64,000 nt of DNA from Mesorhizobium koreense (lineage in GTDB: Bacteria > Pseudomonadota > Alphaproteobacteria > Rhizobiales > Rhizobiaceae): positions 186,001-250,000 of the forward strand of contig NZ_CP134228.1 in the NCBI RefSeq assembly GCF_031656215.1. Direction: 5' to 3'. Each line of letters begins with the position of its first letter. Positions within the stretch are counted from its first letter, which is position 1. The notes beneath the pieces are model-generated. The model ran no database searches and was not told where the DNA came from. It was given only the letters and a program-made list of their open reading frames with translations. A program made the position numbers and the translations under genes. Below are positions 61,815-64,000 of the stretch, piece by piece.

Positions 61815-64000
61815 TCTCCAATCTGTTCATCACCAGAACACGGCTCGCGATCGTCATTGCGATCGTGATTTCGATCGCCGGCGCGATCGCCATTTTTGCC
61901 CTGCCAGTCCAGCAATATCCGCAAATCACCCCACCCACCGTCACGGTGTCGGCGACCTATCCCGGCGCGAGCGCACAGGTGATAGCCGACGTTGTCGGCG
62001 GCCCGCTGGAAACAGCGATCAATGGCGTCGACAACATGATGTACATGTCATCGACGAGCTCGAACAACGGACAGTATTCGCTTTCCGTCACCTTCGCGGT
62101 AGGCACCGATCCCGACATCGCGCAGATCAATGTGCAGAACAGGGCGCAGTTGGCAATTTCGCAGTTGCCGGCCGCGGTGTCCCAGCAAGGCGTTTCGGTG
62201 CGCTCGCGATCGCCTGATTTCATTCTCGCGATAGCCTTCTACTCGCCGGACAACCGGCTAGACCCGCTTGAGATCACCAATTTCACCGCAACCACCGTCG
62301 TGGACGCGGTCTCGCGTGTGAAAGGCGTCGGCGGCGCTTCCGTCGTGGGCGCTTCCGAGTATTCCATGCGCATCTGGATGAACCCTGTGCGCATGGATGC
62401 GCTCGGCATCACCGCCGACGACGTCGCCGCAGCGATCCAGAGACAGAATATCCAGGCCTCGCTCGGCCAGGCTGGAGCACCGCCGACGCGCGAAGGCACG
62501 GAACTGCAATATACGCTGGTGGCCGAGGGAAGATTAAGGAGCCCGGAAGAATTCGGCAACATCGTCGTGCGTACCGGCGATGCCGGGGCGATCGTGCGCC
62601 TGCGCGATATTGCGCGCATCGAGCTCGGCGCCCGAAGCTATGCCTCGCGCGCGAGTTTCGCAGGCCACGAAACGGCAATGCTGCAAATAAATCAGGCGCC
62701 CGGCGCCAACGCGATCCAGACGGCAAATGCCGTGCGCGCGGAGCTTCAGCGCCTTGCCTCGAGCTTCCCGCCGGGCCTTCAATACGAGGTCGTCTACGAC
62801 GCGACGAATTTCGTGCGGACCAGCCTGTCGCTGATCGTGCAAATCCTCGGCGAGGCGTTCGCCATTGTCGTCTTGATTACGTTTCTTTTCCTGCAGGACT
62901 GGCGCGCGACCCTGGTTTCAGCACTCGCCATACCTGTCTCGATGCTCGGGGCCATGGCGGCGCTCCTGGCATTCGGCTATTCGATCAATCTGATTTCGCT
63001 TCTGGCCCTGGTGCTTGCGATCGGGCTGGTCGTGGACGACGCGATCCTGGTCGTCGAAAACGTCAAGCATGTCATGGAAGACGATCCCGACATCGATACA
63101 GTGGGCGCGACGCGTGCGGCGATGAGGCAGATCACCGGGCCGATCATCTCCACGACCTTGGTGCTACTCGCGGTGGTCACGCCGACGGCGTTTCTCTCCG
63201 GTATCAGCGGCGAACTCTACCGGCAGTTCGCGGTGACGCTGTCGGCCGCGCTCGTCCTTTCCTCGTTTGTCGCGTTGACGTTCAGCCCGGCCCTCAGCGC
63301 GATCCTGCTGAAACGGGGGAAGGCAGGCCACAGGCGCGGCCCTCTGGGCTGGTTCACGCGGGCCGTTTCGGCCTCCCGCGACGGCTATGGCCGGGCGGTC
63401 GGCTTCCTGGTGCGCTTCTGGCCCATACCGCTGGCCGCGCTCGCCGTCTGTTTTATCGGCGCTTACATGCTTTTCACGCGGCTGCCCTCGACCTTTATAC
63501 CGGACGAGGATCAGGGCGCGCTGTTTCTCGATATCCAACTGCCGAACGCGGCGTCGCTCGACCGCACACAGGCGGTCCTGGACGAAGTCCAGAAGACCCT
63601 GTCGACGACCCCCGGTGTCGCGAACGTCATCGCCATCGCCGGCTTCAGCATTCTCCAGGGAACGGGTGCGCCGAATGGAGCCATGGTGGTGGCAGCGCTG
63701 GACCCGTGGGACGAGCGGGAAACACCGCAGCTGCAGATCAATGCTATTCTTTCGAAACTGCGGGTACAGTTCTCGACCATACCGGGCGCCAACATCGCAG
63801 TTTTCGCGCCTCCTGCCATTTCCGGCATCGGCGCGGTCGGCGGTCTCGACCTGAGGCTTCAGGCGCTGCGCGGACAGCAACCGGAAGAGATCGCGCAGGT
63901 CGTGCGCGCCTTCGTCGCCGACATCAATCGGCAGCCCGAAGTTGGCGGAGCAGCGACCACCTTCAGCGCCGATGTCCCGCAGATATTCGTCAATGTCGAT
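61811..64000 (+). CDS. RND multidrug efflux pump, inner-membrane subunit (partial)
   Basis: The first 730 residues of an AcrB/MexF-type pump, open to the window edge (the full protein is usually ~1040 aa). It starts SNLFITRTRLAIVIAIVISI, then VQQYPQITPPTVTVSATYPG, the HAE-1 signature. TM4 carries the proton-relay pair in LVLAIGLVVDDAILVVENVK (Asp-Asp). FIPDEDQGALFLDIQLPNAA begins the second periplasmic half. It exports drugs or other hydrophobic compounds by proton antiport with the adaptor just upstream. The outer-membrane channel is not seen and may follow beyond the edge. ATG 61811 overlaps the adaptor stop by 4 bases. Confidence 0.96.
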   Translation, partial: MISNLFITRTRLAIVIAIVISIAGAIAIFALPVQQYPQITPPTVTVSATYPGASAQVIADVVGGPLETAINGVDNMMYMSSTSSNNGQYSLSVTFAVGTDPDIAQINVQNRAQLAISQLPAAVSQQGVSVRSRSPDFILAIAFYSPDNRLDPLEITNFTATTVVDAVSRVKGVGGASVVGASEYSMRIWMNPVRMDALGITADDVAAAIQRQNIQASLGQAGAPPTREGTELQYTLVAEGRLRSPEEFGNIVVRTGDAGAIVRLRDIARIELGARSYASRASFAGHETAMLQINQAPGANAIQTANAVRAELQRLASSFPPGLQYEVVYDATNFVRTSLSLIVQILGEAFAIVVLITFLFLQDWRATLVSALAIPVSMLGAMAALLAFGYSINLISLLALVLAIGLVVDDAILVVENVKHVMEDDPDIDTVGATRAAMRQITGPIISTTLVLLAVVTPTAFLSGISGELYRQFAVTLSAALVLSSFVALTFSPALSAILLKRGKAGHRRGPLGWFTRAVSASRDGYGRAVGFLVRFWPIPLAALAVCFIGAYMLFTRLPSTFIPDEDQGALFLDIQLPNAASLDRTQAVLDEVQKTLSTTPGVANVIAIAGFSILQGTGAPNGAMVVAALDPWDERETPQLQINAILSKLRVQFSTIPGANIAVFAPPAISGIGAVGGLDLRLQALRGQQPEEIAQVVRAFVADINRQPEVGGAATTFSADVPQIFVNVD

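Noticed and set aside
1-64000. rRNA, tRNA, CRISPR arrays, riboswitches, prophage or IS elements
   Set aside because: None could be recognised by reading; a dedicated scan (tRNAscan, Infernal, ISfinder) would be needed to exclude small RNA genes.

Overview
The window looks like a chromosomal stretch of a high-GC alphaproteobacterium of the Rhizobiales, probably Phyllobacteriaceae-like (Mesorhizobium/Aminobacter type). The reasons are codon use, a rhizobial-style long rpsU, a contiguous urtABCDE-urease block, and intergenic palindromic elements of the kind scattered through such genomes. No rRNA, tRNA, CRISPR array, transposase or integrase was recognised. Identifications come from reading motifs; no database search was run.

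Layout. 1-3.6 kb: end of a sugar-catabolic operon (Gfo/Idh/MocA oxidoreductase, aldo/keto reductase, GH43 glycosidase), with repeat elements between the genes. 3.6-6.2 kb: housekeeping rpsU and lepA. 6.2-9.0 kb: an AT-rich two-gene islet (SF1 helicase plus DUF2290 protein), a candidate anti-phage module. 9.9-18.2 kb: a probable cyclic-nucleotide signalling region. It holds a 903-aa ABC-exporter-like protein whose ATPase motifs are all degenerate, a stand-alone cNMP-binding protein and two class III cyclases (one with a zinc-ribbon/DUF5939 N-terminus, one with TM-TolB-TPR). 18.2-19.3 kb: exported YHS and ankyrin proteins. 19.5-27.2 kb: a type I secretion operon (ABC ATPase, HlyD adaptor) preceded by two large, repetitive, probably secreted proteins that share a motif. 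27.7-29.5 kb: small hypothetical genes, including a 55-aa two-helix membrane protein.

29.6-41.2 kb is one long leftward nitrogen block, urtABCDE-ureDA-(DUF1272)-hupE-ureBCEFG. It imports urea, loads nickel and hydrolyses urea. A perfect -24/-12 (sigma-54) promoter lies just upstream of urtA. 41.8-45.6 kb is a mixed region with an SDR that has lost its catalytic lysine, two divergent AraC regulators and an MliC-like protein. 45.7-50.0 kb is an arcD-arcA-nhaC operon without arcB/arcC. 50.4-52.5 kb pairs an ionotropic-glutamate-receptor-like channel protein with an AI-2E family transporter. 53.2-56.2 kb holds two Tat-exported amide/acyl hydrolases, each with the same 24-bp element about 100 bp upstream. 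56.4-59.9 kb holds envelope proteins, including a truncated YbaY-META protein. 60.1-64 kb is an HdeD-RND efflux operon cut by the window edge.

The strongest candidates for undescribed biology are the pseudo-ABC/cyclase region, the type I secretion operon with its novel repeat proteins, and the helicase-DUF2290 islet.
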